Shown: positions 1 through 9,967, numbered from the stretch's first letter. The stretch is 64,000 nt of DNA from Winogradskyella sp. (GCA_002722255.1 PBLD01000006.1:172796-236795); one strand, 5' to 3'. The notes: generated by a model from the sequence alone, not told the origin. Translations and numbers: made by a program.

Positions 1-591
1 ATATGTTTTTCAGGAGATGATTTACGGACTTCGCCATACGATCCTTATTATTTAGATCATTTGGCAGAGTCTATAAATAAGAGCATTTATAAAGATAAAA
101 TTCAAATTATATTTAGAAGAAGTCCTGTAGATTTATCAGGAAGATATGACAACGTTATAGAGAAGCATCACGGTTTAATTACTTCTATCGTACCAAATTG
201 GAGCAATACAAAATCTCAATGGACACAAATTTATCCTTATTACGACGATGTAAATCTACTTGCCAATATTTGTAAACATAGTGACCTTGTTATAAATGTA
301 GGTTCTACTATGGCGCATGATTTTGCCTATTTTAAGAATGCAGCTGCTTATCTAAACTATGATGTAAAGCCAGATAAAAATTGGTCTGTAAATACCATCT
401 ATAAGTATCAACATTTTAGATCTATGCCTAATAAGAATGTTGTTTATTGGATTAATTCTAAAGATGATTTTATCGCTATTATAAAGGCTGTAATGGCAGA
501 AAATAACTCAGTTACTCAAGAATGGTTTAATGTTATTAACGATAATACTAAAAACAGTTCTATAGAGATAGCAAAAGAACTAATGGCCTAA
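1..591 (+). CDS. Glycosyltransferase-like protein, C-terminal part (5' end outside window)
   Basis: The frame is open from base 1, so this is the 3' end of a gene that starts outside the window; 196 residues are visible. The segment 'SDLVINVGSTMAHDFAYF' followed by a short strand resembles the nucleotide-sugar or acceptor side of GT-B-fold enzymes of surface carbohydrate synthesis, where a Ser/Thr-rich loop precedes an acidic residue. No signal peptide or membrane segment is visible. It lies 4 bases upstream of a clear family-4 glycosyltransferase gene and shares direction with the whole polysaccharide cluster. The fold assignment is inferred; the donor and acceptor cannot be read. A CDP-glycerol-transferase-like or epimerase-like protein remains possible. 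Confidence 0.5.
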   Translation: MCFSGDDLRTSPYDPYYLDHLAESINKSIYKDKIQIIFRRSPVDLSGRYDNVIEKHHGLITSIVPNWSNTKSQWTQIYPYYDDVNLLANICKHSDLVINVGSTMAHDFAYFKNAAAYLNYDVKPDKNWSVNTIYKYQHFRSMPNKNVVYWINSKDDFIAIIKAVMAENNSVTQEWFNVINDNTKNSSIEIAKELMA

Positions 592-595
592 AAAT

Positions 596-1744
596 ATGCA
601 TATCTGCTTTATCACACACGAGTATCCAAAAACAAACTATCCTCATGGTGGTATTGGTACTTTTATCCAAACGTTTGCAAAAGCCTTAGTTAAGAGAGCT
701 TATAAAGTTTCTGTTATAGGTGTAAATCAATATACCAACGAAGATGAGGTGTGTAATGACGAAGGTGTGGATGTATATAGGCTGAGAATAAAAAAAGTAA
801 AAGGAATTACATGGTATCTTAACTATAGTGCGATTAACAAAAAAATCAAAGCGCTTCATCAAACAAACCCGATAGATATCATTGAAACTCCAGAGCTAGG
901 TTTGGCATTTATAAAAAAGATTCCTAAAATAAAATATGTTATCAGGCTTCATGGTGGACACCATTTTTTTGCAGAATCAGAAAAAAGAGAGATTAATTGG
1001 TGGAAAGGTTTTCAAGAAAAAAGATCTTTCCGAAAGGCAGATGCGTTTATAGCCGTTTCAAAATTTGTAAAATCACATACGCAGAAGTATTTAAGTTATC
1101 ATAATAAGCCAATATCAATCATTTCAAACTCCATAGATCTAGAAGTATTTAAACCCAAACCAGATGTTAAAGTAAAACCCAAATCCGTTTTATTTGCAGG
1201 TACTATTTGCGAGAAAAAAGGTGTTGCTCAATTAATCAAGGCAATGCCTAAAGTCTTAGAGGCTTTTCCAGAGGTTAAGTTGTATTTGTACGGACGAGAC
1301 TGGTATTTTAAGGATGGGAAATCATATATAGCGTATTTAGAAAATGAAGTAATACCAGAGTTAGAGCTAAAAGACGATAGTATAAATTTTATGGGAAGTT
1401 TATCTTTAACAGAGTTGGCTCTAAAATATGCTGAGGCAGAAGTTTGTGTATTTCCATCCTTAATGGAAACACAAGGTTTGGTAGCGCCAGAAGCTATGGC
1501 AATGGAAAAGACAGTTGTATTTACTAGCTTAGGTCCTGGACCAGAAGCCATAATAGATAAAGAAACAGGGTTACTTTGTAACCCGTACGATATAGATTCT
1601 ATCTCCAACAGTATATTATGGGTATTAAATAATCCTAATGAAAGCAGCCTTATAGCAAAAAGGGCTAAAAAATATGTGGAAGACAATTACAATTTAAATA
1701 CTTTAGTTCAAAAGAATATAGATTTTTATAAATCATTAGGATGA
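596..1744 (+). CDS. Glycosyltransferase family 4 (GT-B)
   Basis: 382 residues, the usual length for a GT4 enzyme. The N-terminus reads 'HGGIGTFIQTFAKAL', the glycine-rich acceptor-side loop of this family. The C-terminal Rossmann half begins near residue 198 ('SVLFAGTICEKKGV') and contains the EX7E donor-binding motif in 'METQGLVAPEAMAM'. It should transfer a sugar from a nucleotide donor onto a lipid-linked glycan at the inner face of the membrane. The start ATG is 4 bases after the previous stop, and the stop overlaps the next start in an ATGA junction, so translation is probably coupled. The sugar specificity cannot be told from sequence. Confidence 0.9.
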   Translation: MHICFITHEYPKTNYPHGGIGTFIQTFAKALVKRAYKVSVIGVNQYTNEDEVCNDEGVDVYRLRIKKVKGITWYLNYSAINKKIKALHQTNPIDIIETPELGLAFIKKIPKIKYVIRLHGGHHFFAESEKREINWWKGFQEKRSFRKADAFIAVSKFVKSHTQKYLSYHNKPISIISNSIDLEVFKPKPDVKVKPKSVLFAGTICEKKGVAQLIKAMPKVLEAFPEVKLYLYGRDWYFKDGKSYIAYLENEVIPELELKDDSINFMGSLSLTELALKYAEAEVCVFPSLMETQGLVAPEAMAMEKTVVFTSLGPGPEAIIDKETGLLCNPYDIDSISNSILWVLNNPNESSLIAKRAKKYVEDNYNLNTLVQKNIDFYKSLG

Positions 1745-2859
1745 AATTCCTCATAATTACACATGTACAACACGTATTAAACGAAGGGAAATATTATGGT
1801 TATGCACCATATATTAACGAGATGAATATATGGTTAAGTCATGTGGAAGATGTTGAGGTTATAGCACCATTAAAACAAGGTGAGGTTTCGGCAATAGAAA
1901 CATTTTACCAACATTCTAATCTAAAATTTTCTGCGATTCCAAGTATAGAATTCACCTCTGCAAAATTAATTGTTAGTTCTTTTTTTAAGTTACCAATAAT
2001 ACTATTTAAAATAATTAAAGCATGCAAGAGCGCAGATCATATTCATCTTAGGTGTCCTGGTAATATTGGGCTGCTGGGTGTTTTTGTGCAAATATTCTTT
2101 CCAAATAAGATAAAAACAGCAAAATATGCAGGTAATTGGGATCCTAAGAGTCAACAACCTGTCAGCTATAGAATTCAAAAATGGATATTAAAGAACACTT
2201 TTTTATCAAAAAATATAAGTGCTTTGGTGTATGGACGATGGCCAAATCAGACCAAAAATGTACTTCCTTTTTTTACAGCATCTTTTTATGATTCAGAAAT
2301 AAATAAGGTATCAAAAAAAGAAAAAGCACATACATACCGTTTTGTGTTTGTAGGTAGTTTAGTTGAAGGTAAACAACCACTTAAAGCTATTAAAATAGTC
2401 GAAGCTCTAAAGCATAAAGGTTATGATGTTGTTTTAAATATTTATGGAGATGGTAGCTTAAAACAGTCGCTTGAAAACTATGTTGCAAATAATGATTTAC
2501 AACACATAGTGCATTTTCATGGTAACGTAGATAAGGAAACTATAAAAACTGCCTTCAATAATTCTGACTTTTGTATTTTACTATCTAAAAGTGAAGGTTG
2601 GCCCAAAGCAATAGCTGAAGCTATGTTTTTTGGAGTTATTCCTATAGCAACAAAAGTATCTTGTGTGCCATGGATGTTAAACGATGGTAAACGAGGTATT
2701 TTAGTAGATGATAATGTAGAAGTAGCAACCGCAAAAGTTATAGATTTTATAGAAAAGGAAGATTTTAAAACTGTAATTAAAGAAGCTAAATCTTGGTCTC
2801 AACGCTATACGTTAGACTATTTTGATAAAGAAATACAAAAGCTTCTACATAAAAAATGA
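1741..2859 (+). CDS. Glycosyltransferase family 1/4
   Basis: 372 residues. The C-terminal half carries 'FVFVGSLVEGKQPLKAI' (start of the donor-binding domain) and an EX7E motif in 'SEGWPKAIAEAMFFG', both typical of GT4 enzymes. The N-terminal half is more divergent, as expected for the acceptor domain, with 'ADHIHLRCPGNIGLLG' around residue 100. ATGA overlaps join it to both neighbours, so it is one cistron of a dense polysaccharide operon. It probably adds one residue to a repeat unit or to a lipid-linked oligosaccharide. Donor and linkage are unknown. Confidence 0.87.
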   Translation: MKFLIITHVQHVLNEGKYYGYAPYINEMNIWLSHVEDVEVIAPLKQGEVSAIETFYQHSNLKFSAIPSIEFTSAKLIVSSFFKLPIILFKIIKACKSADHIHLRCPGNIGLLGVFVQIFFPNKIKTAKYAGNWDPKSQQPVSYRIQKWILKNTFLSKNISALVYGRWPNQTKNVLPFFTASFYDSEINKVSKKEKAHTYRFVFVGSLVEGKQPLKAIKIVEALKHKGYDVVLNIYGDGSLKQSLENYVANNDLQHIVHFHGNVDKETIKTAFNNSDFCILLSKSEGWPKAIAEAMFFGVIPIATKVSCVPWMLNDGKRGILVDDNVEVATAKVIDFIEKEDFKTVIKEAKSWSQRYTLDYFDKEIQKLLHKK

Positions 2860-3932
2860 AAGTACTTCAGCTCATAGATGCATTACAAACTGGTGGAGCA
2901 GAACGACTGGCAGTTAACTACGCTAATGGTTTGTCAAGATTAGGTGTAGATTCTCATATTTGTGCGACTAGGGCAGAAGGATTATTATTAAATACCATCG
3001 ATGAAAGCGTAGGGTATTTGTTCCTAAATCGGTCTAAAACAATCGATTTTAGAGCAATTTTTAAGTTAAGGAGTTACTTAATTTTAAATAAAATTGAAAT
3101 CATCCACGCGCATGCTTCTTCGTGTTTTTTTGCAACATTAGTAAAGGTAACTTTACCAAGAATTAAAATTGTTTGGCATGATCATTATGGTAATAGTGAA
3201 TTGCTTAGTCAAAGACCAAAAAGAGTACTAAGTCTTTGTTCATTAGGGTTCTCTTATGTGTTTTGTGTCAATCAAAAATTAAAAGCTTGGAATAAAGAGC
3301 ATTTGTTTGTTAAGAAGATAAAATACATTAAGAATTTTCCTGTATTACTAAAAAGTCAAAAAAACCTAACGGTTTTAAACGGAGAGGGAGGGAAGCGTTT
3401 ACTGTGTTTAGCAAATCTAAGAGATCAAAAAAATCATTCAATGCTTTTAGATGCCTTCAAAATAGTGAATAACGAATTTCCCGATTGGTCCTTGCATTGT
3501 GTGGGTAAAGACTTTGATGATAAGTGTTCTAGGCAATTTTTTTCTAAAATTAAATCGCTAAAGTTGAACACAAGTGTTCATTTTTATGATAGTAAAACAG
3601 ATATTTTAAATATAATGAGCCAATGTGAAATCGGCTTATTATCATCTAAATCAGAAGGATTACCTTTAGCCTTGTTAGAGTATGGCATGTCTGGACTTCC
3701 TGTAGTTGTTACTGATGTTGGTGATTGTAGTTTGTTGGTGAATGATAAGTCTTTTGGGCAATTAGTTGATAAAAATGATTACAAGCAATTTGCAGAATCT
3801 ATAAAACAGCTTATTTTAGACAAGGACTATAGATTATTTTGTGCAGATAATCTTAATCAAAAAGTAACTAGAGAATACTCTGAGAAACACGTTTTGTCAG
3901 ATATAATCAGTATCTATAAATCAATAATATAA
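2856..3932 (+). CDS. Glycosyltransferase family 4
   Basis: 358 residues. It opens with 'LQTGGAERLAVNYANGL', a hallmark GT4 N-terminal loop (GGAER), and has an EX7E motif in 'SEGLPLALLEYGMSG' followed by 'PVVVTDVGDC'. It starts inside the previous stop codon (ATGA) and ends 10 bases before the membrane protein gene that follows. It is a third glycosyltransferase of the polysaccharide locus, expected to be cytosolic or peripheral to the inner membrane. The sugar transferred cannot be inferred. Confidence 0.9.
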   Translation: MKVLQLIDALQTGGAERLAVNYANGLSRLGVDSHICATRAEGLLLNTIDESVGYLFLNRSKTIDFRAIFKLRSYLILNKIEIIHAHASSCFFATLVKVTLPRIKIVWHDHYGNSELLSQRPKRVLSLCSLGFSYVFCVNQKLKAWNKEHLFVKKIKYIKNFPVLLKSQKNLTVLNGEGGKRLLCLANLRDQKNHSMLLDAFKIVNNEFPDWSLHCVGKDFDDKCSRQFFSKIKSLKLNTSVHFYDSKTDILNIMSQCEIGLLSSKSEGLPLALLEYGMSGLPVVVTDVGDCSLLVNDKSFGQLVDKNDYKQFAESIKQLILDKDYRLFCADNLNQKVTREYSEKHVLSDIISIYKSII

Positions 3933-3942
3933 AATTTAAGCT

Positions 3943-5298
3943 TTGAGATTTAATTACCTTACCGCAATAGCATTACACATTGTTATTGGGCTTCTATTTT
4001 ATTATGTTGGTTTTTTTCCTAGAATCTACTTTTTTGGTGTTATAGGTTATTTTTTGTTTCAAATTTTTAATACTTCACCAAGAGAAAAGACATTTACGAT
4101 TCTTACTGCTTGTGCCTATATTGTTGGTATTGAGGTTTTGTTTAGAATGACAAAAGCCGGTTTATTTTATGAATCCTCAAAGTATTTGGTTATACTATTT
4201 ATGCTCATCGGAATGGTGTTTAAAGGTTTGTCTAATAGATCATTTCCTTTTTTAATTTATCTTTTTTTATTTATACCATCTATTGTTATTGCTTCAACTA
4301 ACGTTGGTTTAGACACTGATTTAAGAAAGAATATAGCTTTTGTGTTGAGCGGTCCCGTTTGTTTAGGTATTTCAGCCCTATTTTGTTATGACAAATCAAT
4401 TAAAGTCAATCAACTTAATAATGTAGTTTTTTATTTGGGTTTACCCATTATAAGTTTAACGACTTACCTCTTTTTATACACAGTTCGTTTAGAGGATATT
4501 TTTAGAGGAACAGAATCTAATTTTGCAGCTTCAGGTGGATTTGGACCTAATCAAGTAGCGACTGTTTTAGGGATTGGAATGTTTGTGTTTTGCATCAATT
4601 TTTTTCTCAAATCAAAATTTTTCATTGAAAGAATTGTAAGTGTATTAATTTTTGCTGTTATAAGCTATAGAGGTATTATTACTTTTAGCCGTGGCGGTAT
4701 TATTACGGCTATATTAATGATATTTGCTTTTTTAGCTGTTTTTTATTTTAAATCAAGTAATAGAAATAGGCGTGTTATAAGTATTTCATTAGTTATCCTT
4801 ATTATTGCTTCTTCAGTAACTTGGGTGATAAGTTCTAATCAAACAGGTGGATTAATAGATAAGCGTTACTCTAATCAAGATGCTAGAGGTAGAGAAAAAG
4901 AAGATATATCCACAGGTCGAGTAGATATCTTCCTTGGTGAGCTCGAAGGTTTTGTTGATAATCCTTTACTTGGTGTTGGAGCAGGTGTTATGAAAGAAAG
5001 AAGACTTAGAGAAACAGGTGTTACTGTTGCTACTCACAATGAAATTAGTAGAGTTGTTTCTGAGCATGGTTTACTTGGTATCATAATGCTTATAATACTA
5101 ATAGTAATTCCACTTATTTATAGAGTTAACAACAAGAAGAATTATTTTTTCTATGCTTTTTTAATTTTTTGGTTTGCCACAATAAATCATTCGGCCATGC
5201 GTATTGCTGCACCAGGATTTATTTATGCTTTAGCACTTTTAAACATTAAGTATGAAAAACGTCCTATACATAGGAAACGCATTATCTCAAAAGGGTAA
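3943..5298 (+). CDS. O-antigen ligase / Wzy polymerase-like membrane protein
   Basis: 451 residues, very hydrophobic, with roughly 10-12 predicted membrane helices. The large loop holds 'NPLLGVGAGVMKERR' and 'THNEISRVVSEHGLLG', the pattern of the Wzy_C / O-antigen ligase family, and 'FSRGGIITAILMI' lies in a preceding helix. Such proteins polymerise repeat units or ligate a finished glycan at the periplasmic face. The best start is TTG at 3943, 10 bases after the previous stop; there is no earlier ATG in frame near it. Its last 47 bases overlap the next glycosyltransferase gene. Polymerase and ligase cannot be told apart from sequence. Confidence 0.85.
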   Translation: MRFNYLTAIALHIVIGLLFYYVGFFPRIYFFGVIGYFLFQIFNTSPREKTFTILTACAYIVGIEVLFRMTKAGLFYESSKYLVILFMLIGMVFKGLSNRSFPFLIYLFLFIPSIVIASTNVGLDTDLRKNIAFVLSGPVCLGISALFCYDKSIKVNQLNNVVFYLGLPIISLTTYLFLYTVRLEDIFRGTESNFAASGGFGPNQVATVLGIGMFVFCINFFLKSKFFIERIVSVLIFAVISYRGIITFSRGGIITAILMIFAFLAVFYFKSSNRNRRVISISLVILIIASSVTWVISSNQTGGLIDKRYSNQDARGREKEDISTGRVDIFLGELEGFVDNPLLGVGAGVMKERRLRETGVTVATHNEISRVVSEHGLLGIIMLIILIVIPLIYRVNNKKNYFFYAFLIFWFATINHSAMRIAAPGFIYALALLNIKYEKRPIHRKRIISKG

Positions 5299-6259
5299 AA
5301 ACGTAACCTCTATAGAAGTGCTGGGTGAGCGCTTAAGAGAGTTTTGCGCTGTAAAAATTGCTTCTAAAAAGCAGAATCAAGTTTTACGATTACTAGATAT
5401 GGTTTTGACTGTTATAAAAAACAGTAGAAGTACAGACTATATTATAATCGACACCTACAGTACTCTTAATTTTTACTACGCATTTTTAATCGGGCAACTT
5501 TCTAGGTTGCTTAACATTAAATATATAACCATTTTGCATGGTGGTAATCTTGAAAGCAGACTGGCTAAAAGTCCTAAAATGAGTAAAATGCTATTTGATA
5601 ATGCATATAAATTAGTAACACCTTCAGACTTTTTAAAAGATACTTTTAATGCTTACGGTTATCATAATATTGAATACATCCCTAACTCCATTGAAACTAA
5701 AAATTATGAGTTTTCGTTAAAAAAATTTCAAAGACCAAAATTGCTTTGGGTGAGATCATTTTCTAAAATTTACAATCCTAGATTAGCAGTATTGTTATTA
5801 GATAACTTAATAAAGAAAGGATATAAGGCCGAATTGTGTATGATAGGACCAGATAGTGATGGTACCTTAACAGAAGTAACACAATTGGTAAAAGAGTTAA
5901 ATTTAAATGTAAAATTTACTGGGAAACTCCCTAAGGAAGAGTGGTTAAAACTTGCTAAAGAATATAATATATTTATAAATACAACCAATTTTGATAACAC
6001 ACCCTTAAGCGTTATTGAGGCAATGGCCTTGGGTTTGCCAGTTGTGTCTACTAATGTAGGAGGTATGCCATATTTAATAAAAGATCGTCTTGATGGATTA
6101 CTGGTAAAACCTAATAATGTTGATGAAATGTCTGATGCAGTTACAGAGATTTTAGACAATTATGAATTAAGAGAAAGGATTATAAAAAGTATGCAGAAAA
6201 AAGTAAAGCAGTTCGATTGGCAAAATGTAAAACATCGATGGAAAGCGCTTTTATCTTAA
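5252..6259 (+). CDS. Glycosyltransferase family 4
   Basis: 335 residues. The start 'MKNVLYIGNALSQKGKNVT' is a normal N-terminal beta strand and loop, so the 47-base overlap with the upstream membrane-protein gene appears real rather than a start error. The donor domain carries 'TTNFDNTPLSVIEAMALG', an EX7E-type motif with Asp replacing the first Glu, followed by 'PVVSTNVGGMPYLI'. It is the fifth transferase-type protein of the cluster and is probably translationally coupled to the Wzy-like gene. Function within the pathway is inferred only from context. Confidence 0.88.
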   Translation: MKNVLYIGNALSQKGKNVTSIEVLGERLREFCAVKIASKKQNQVLRLLDMVLTVIKNSRSTDYIIIDTYSTLNFYYAFLIGQLSRLLNIKYITILHGGNLESRLAKSPKMSKMLFDNAYKLVTPSDFLKDTFNAYGYHNIEYIPNSIETKNYEFSLKKFQRPKLLWVRSFSKIYNPRLAVLLLDNLIKKGYKAELCMIGPDSDGTLTEVTQLVKELNLNVKFTGKLPKEEWLKLAKEYNIFINTTNFDNTPLSVIEAMALGLPVVSTNVGGMPYLIKDRLDGLLVKPNNVDEMSDAVTEILDNYELRERIIKSMQKKVKQFDWQNVKHRWKALLS

Positions 6260-6312
6260 TAAAAATATAAAAATTAATTGATGTTACTATATTTACGCTA
6301 GCTAAACCAACA

Positions 6313-7707
6313 ATGACAAAGAAAAAAGGTATCCACTTTGAAGTTTCAGAAAGAAAGATTCTTCTAAGAATCATGGACATAGTCATGGTTTTTTTGGCAA
6401 TTTACTTTTTAAATTTATATCCAAAATTTGACTATATCCAATTCGAAATGTCAAATGGTATAGCTCTTGCCTTATTAGCTGTATATATTATAATTTTCGG
6501 AACTATTTTTGAGCTTTATGATTTACAGAAAGCCAGTAAGTTAGACTCAACTTTTAGGAACATTGTAATTACAACATCTACAGTAGTACTTTTCTATCTG
6601 TTAACCCCTTTTTTATCACCATATTTGCCAGAAGAACGTATTCAGATAGTTTATGTTTACTTTGCGATAATTGTATCTATTTTATTATGGAGGTTGTTTT
6701 ATATAAATCTCATTGAATCTCCAAGATTTTACAAGCGTGTTCTGTTAGTTGGCGAAATATCAAATATAGATGGGTTAGTAAGAGCGCTTAACACATCTGA
6801 TCCTAACTATAAAATTGTTGGTTTTATAAATAGTGAAGCAACTGGTACAGATTCTGTAAAATTTAAGGGTTTAAAAGAATTTCAATCTACCGATTTTTTA
6901 AATGTCATTGAAAAAGAACGAATATCAGAGGTTTTGGTAGCTAGTTTTAACTCTGAAGCTATAATAGCAGAGGTGTATCATAATCTTATGATGTTATTAG
7001 AGCGAGGGTTTAAAATAAGAGAGTACACGCAAGTTTATGAAGAGTTGCTTCATAGAGTGCCAATTCAATTTGTAGGTAAAGATTTCTACAAATATTTTCC
7101 TTTTAGTAGAAGCAATGAGAATAAGCTTTATATCTTTTTTCAAAGAACTTTTGATGTGTTTTTTGCTGTTATAGGTTTAGCCGTTGGTGCTTTAATTCTA
7201 CCATTTATCATATTAGGAAATATGTTTGGAAACAAAGGTCCATTGTTCTACACACAAGAGCGTATTGGTAGAAATGGAAAACCCTTTCAGATTATAAAAC
7301 TAAGAACAATGATTGTAAATGCTGAGGAAGATGGAGTAAAGTGGGCAAAAAAGAACGACAAACGAATTACAAAATTCGGTATGTTTTTAAGAAGATCGCG
7401 ATTAGATGAAGTGCCTCAATTTTATAATGTCCTTAAAGGAGATATGAGTGTTATTGGTCCAAGACCAGAACGACCATTCTTTGTTAATGAATTGGCAAGG
7501 ATTATTCCGTTTTATGAAACCAGGCATATTATTAAACCAGGTCTAACTGGTTGGGCTCAGGTTAAAACAAGGTATGGTTCTTCTATAGACGACAGTCTTA
7601 TAAAGCTGCAATACGATTTGTATTACATAAAACATAGAAGCGTGTTCTTAGACTTCAATATTGCCATAAAAACGCTTAGTACAATTTTATACTACAGAGG
7701 TCAGTAG
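6313..7707 (+). CDS. Exopolysaccharide priming polyprenyl glycosylphosphotransferase
   Basis: 464 residues. N-terminal membrane helices (about residues 15-120) are followed by a nucleotide-binding-like region near 140-210, another helix near 275-300, and a C-terminal bacterial sugar transferase domain. Diagnostic motifs: 'GRNGKPFQIIKLRTM', 'RLDEVPQFYNVLKGDM' and 'SVIGPRPERP'. Enzymes of this WbaP/WcaJ-like family move a sugar-1-phosphate onto undecaprenyl phosphate and so start repeat-unit synthesis. It is the last gene of the cluster, 53 bases after the previous gene, and converges on the next gene with only 6 bases between stops. The first sugar is probably Glc, Gal or a HexNAc, but this is not readable. 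Confidence 0.92.
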   Translation: MTKKKGIHFEVSERKILLRIMDIVMVFLAIYFLNLYPKFDYIQFEMSNGIALALLAVYIIIFGTIFELYDLQKASKLDSTFRNIVITTSTVVLFYLLTPFLSPYLPEERIQIVYVYFAIIVSILLWRLFYINLIESPRFYKRVLLVGEISNIDGLVRALNTSDPNYKIVGFINSEATGTDSVKFKGLKEFQSTDFLNVIEKERISEVLVASFNSEAIIAEVYHNLMMLLERGFKIREYTQVYEELLHRVPIQFVGKDFYKYFPFSRSNENKLYIFFQRTFDVFFAVIGLAVGALILPFIILGNMFGNKGPLFYTQERIGRNGKPFQIIKLRTMIVNAEEDGVKWAKKNDKRITKFGMFLRRSRLDEVPQFYNVLKGDMSVIGPRPERPFFVNELARIIPFYETRHIIKPGLTGWAQVKTRYGSSIDDSLIKLQYDLYYIKHRSVFLDFNIAIKTLSTILYYRGQ

Positions 7708-7713
7708 CTGTTT

Positions 7714-8877
7714 TTAGCTATTAAAAGATTTTACTAAGTAAATATATCGTATTACCAGTGCTATAAGTAGAGGTATTAAAGCAATTGCAAAAACTTGTAC
7801 ACCAATAAGCCAGTGCAAAGTCATAAGGCAGAGCATTATAATTAAAAATTTCAGATAGCTTTTTACCCAGTTTTTAACATCATTTTTTAGTAATTGTCTT
7901 ATTGCTAAAATATTGAGCGGACAAGCCCATAGCAAATTGTAGTTTTGCCAAGTGGCTGTATGATCAGTGCCAAACCATAAGAGCAATAAAAGAACACCAA
8001 TAATACCAGTTAAAGAAAATAAGGTAACATCTAACCACTTAGATCGCTTTTGCGCTTTAAAGTCTTTGTAAGTAATAAATAGAATAACAACAGAAAGCAA
8101 TCCTAAAATTACCAAAGGACTAAAAATAAAGCCTGAAGAAGAATTATCAGTCTTTCTCTCATATAATACCTTTGAAGACTTTACTAAATCTTCATTTCCA
8201 TTAATTCTAGAAACTTCAAAAAAGGCATGTATATACTTTGGTAAAAACATAAAATCTTTAGCAGAAGCTTGTCTATCTACTACAGAGCCAAGTGCAATAT
8301 CTATCCCAAAGCTTCCCCAAGAATTTTTGTTAACATGTTCGTAAATAAGTGTTCTAAAGGTTTTTGGCTCAAAACTTTCTGGTTTTTCAAAAGTTATAGA
8401 GTTGTTAGTTACAGTAGAAAGCACATCTCTAATTTTTGTAGCACAATTGTCGTAGAAAAAGTCGTAGAGATATTTTCTGTTTTCAGGTTTATAGTTGTTT
8501 TCTAAATAGTTAAAGAGCTGTTGTTTTTGCGCTGTAGATAGATTTAAAACCTGTTCTTTTATTGTTCTGTTTTCTCGAGAATAATAATTGAAAATATCAG
8601 AATAAAAATGCCTGCTTATAAGGTAGTTTAGTTTTCCTCTTGCAAATTTTAGTACAAAAAAAGGTGCATCAAAATCATACTGACCGTAACCATACACAAT
8701 GTCAATACCCTTGGTTTCATCTTTTATTCTAAAAGCATTGTGACCGAAAGCGTCATTAAGAGAATTGCCAGGTCCAAAGGTTAAAACAGAAGCTTCTGCA
8801 TTTTGAGATAATTGAAATTGAAATGCAAACGAAACACTAACAAAAAGGAATGCTAAAAGCGATAGTTTTATTTTCAT
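7714..8877 (-). CDS. Lnb N-terminal periplasmic domain protein (DUF4105) with C-terminal membrane helices
   Basis: 387 residues. There is a cleavable-looking signal peptide (residues 1-18), then a periplasmic domain with 'GPGNSLNDAFGHNAFRI' and the conserved 'YDFFYDNCATKIRDVL' around residue 140. The His and Cys spacing suggests a papain-like or NlpC-like hydrolase fold. Four to five membrane helices occupy residues 250-385. This matches the Lnb N-terminal periplasmic family common in Bacteroidota; the substrate is not established. It sits 13 bases downstream of the PorV-like gene on the same strand, so the two are probably co-transcribed. Confidence 0.8.
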   Translation of the reverse strand: MKIKLSLLAFLFVSVSFAFQFQLSQNAEASVLTFGPGNSLNDAFGHNAFRIKDETKGIDIVYGYGQYDFDAPFFVLKFARGKLNYLISRHFYSDIFNYYSRENRTIKEQVLNLSTAQKQQLFNYLENNYKPENRKYLYDFFYDNCATKIRDVLSTVTNNSITFEKPESFEPKTFRTLIYEHVNKNSWGSFGIDIALGSVVDRQASAKDFMFLPKYIHAFFEVSRINGNEDLVKSSKVLYERKTDNSSSGFIFSPLVILGLLSVVILFITYKDFKAQKRSKWLDVTLFSLTGIIGVLLLLLWFGTDHTATWQNYNLLWACPLNILAIRQLLKNDVKNWVKSYLKFLIIMLCLMTLHWLIGVQVFAIALIPLLIALVIRYIYLVKSFNS

Positions 8878-8890
8878 TGTATAGGGTTAA

Positions 8891-9967
8891 CTATCTAAAA
8901 ATACTAAAATCTATTTTTAAAGAGAATACATTAGAATATAGTGCGGCACTTTGGTCTCCAATATCTGTAAAAGCATAGTCAATTTGAATACCTTTATATT
9001 TAAAACCAACTCCAAAATTTGGTTGAAACGTTAAGTTCTCAGAATCGTCAATTTGTCTTTCATTCTGAAAATTACCAGCACCACCACGTAGAAACACTAA
9101 ATCGGTATATCCAAACTCAAACCCTAAAGCAGGATTTATACTTGCAAAAGACGTAGAAAAGATATCATTGTTTTCTTCAAAACGAACGTTAAGATTTGCA
9201 GCTGCTAATAAAGAATAATCATAGTTGAAAATCCATTTTTTAGACATACCAATCTCTAACTTAGGAATGGTAATCTCAGTAGTTTCTGGTAATTCTTGGT
9301 TTTGTCCATCAACAGCACCACTAATTTGTTCAAACTTTTCTTCGTCAATAGACCAAGCGTTGTAGGTAGTTGTTATGTCTCTTGCCATGATTCCAAACTT
9401 CCAACCAGAATTATTTTCAAACTGAATGCCAGCATCTAAACCAAATCCCCAAGACGAGGCAAAGTCGCCAATAATTCTACGAATTACTTTAGCATTTACT
9501 CCAAAATTCAATCCATCTAAAGGTAACTTTCTGGCATAAGAAAATGTTAACCCGTAATCTGCTGTAGAAAAGGTGCTAATTCTATCGTAGTTGATGTTAC
9601 CTTCATCATCAATTAATTGTGTGGTGTCCAAAATATCATCTACACCAAACCTTATAAGAGAAACACCAACAGCACTCCGATTATCTAATGGCATAGCATA
9701 ACCAATATAGTTGTAGTTAGCAATATTGGCAAAATAACTAGAGTGCATTAATGCGAGTTGGTTGTCTTCAAGATGCACTAATCCAGCCGGATTCCAGTAT
9801 CCAGAATTAACATCTGCAGTTTGCGAGACCACTGCATTACTCATTCCTAGGGCAGCAGCATCTACACCAATATTCATAAATTCATTAGAATATTTTCTGG
9901 TAGATTGTGCTGAAGCTATAGCGGTTATAAGTGTTAAGAGAATTACGATGTAATTTTTCAACAGCAA
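8891..9967 (-). CDS. PorV/PorQ family outer-membrane protein
   Basis: 358 residues with an N-terminal signal peptide ending near 'AIASAQS'. The mature start 'NEFMNIGVDAAALGMSNA' followed by 'DVNSGYWNPAGLV' is the signature of the PorV/PorQ (UPF0164) barrel family, and alternating hydrophobic strands run to the C-terminal Phe-Arg. PorV proteins shuttle type IX secretion substrates; paralogues with other roles are common in flavobacteria, so a direct role in type IX secretion is not proven. It precedes the Lnb-like gene in a two-gene unit. Confidence 0.85.
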   Translation of the reverse strand: MLLKNYIVILLTLITAIASAQSTRKYSNEFMNIGVDAAALGMSNAVVSQTADVNSGYWNPAGLVHLEDNQLALMHSSYFANIANYNYIGYAMPLDNRSAVGVSLIRFGVDDILDTTQLIDDEGNINYDRISTFSTADYGLTFSYARKLPLDGLNFGVNAKVIRRIIGDFASSWGFGLDAGIQFENNSGWKFGIMARDITTTYNAWSIDEEKFEQISGAVDGQNQELPETTEITIPKLEIGMSKKWIFNYDYSLLAAANLNVRFEENNDIFSTSFASINPALGFEFGYTDLVFLRGGAGNFQNERQIDDSENLTFQPNFGVGFKYKGIQIDYAFTDIGDQSAALYSNVFSLKIDFSIFR

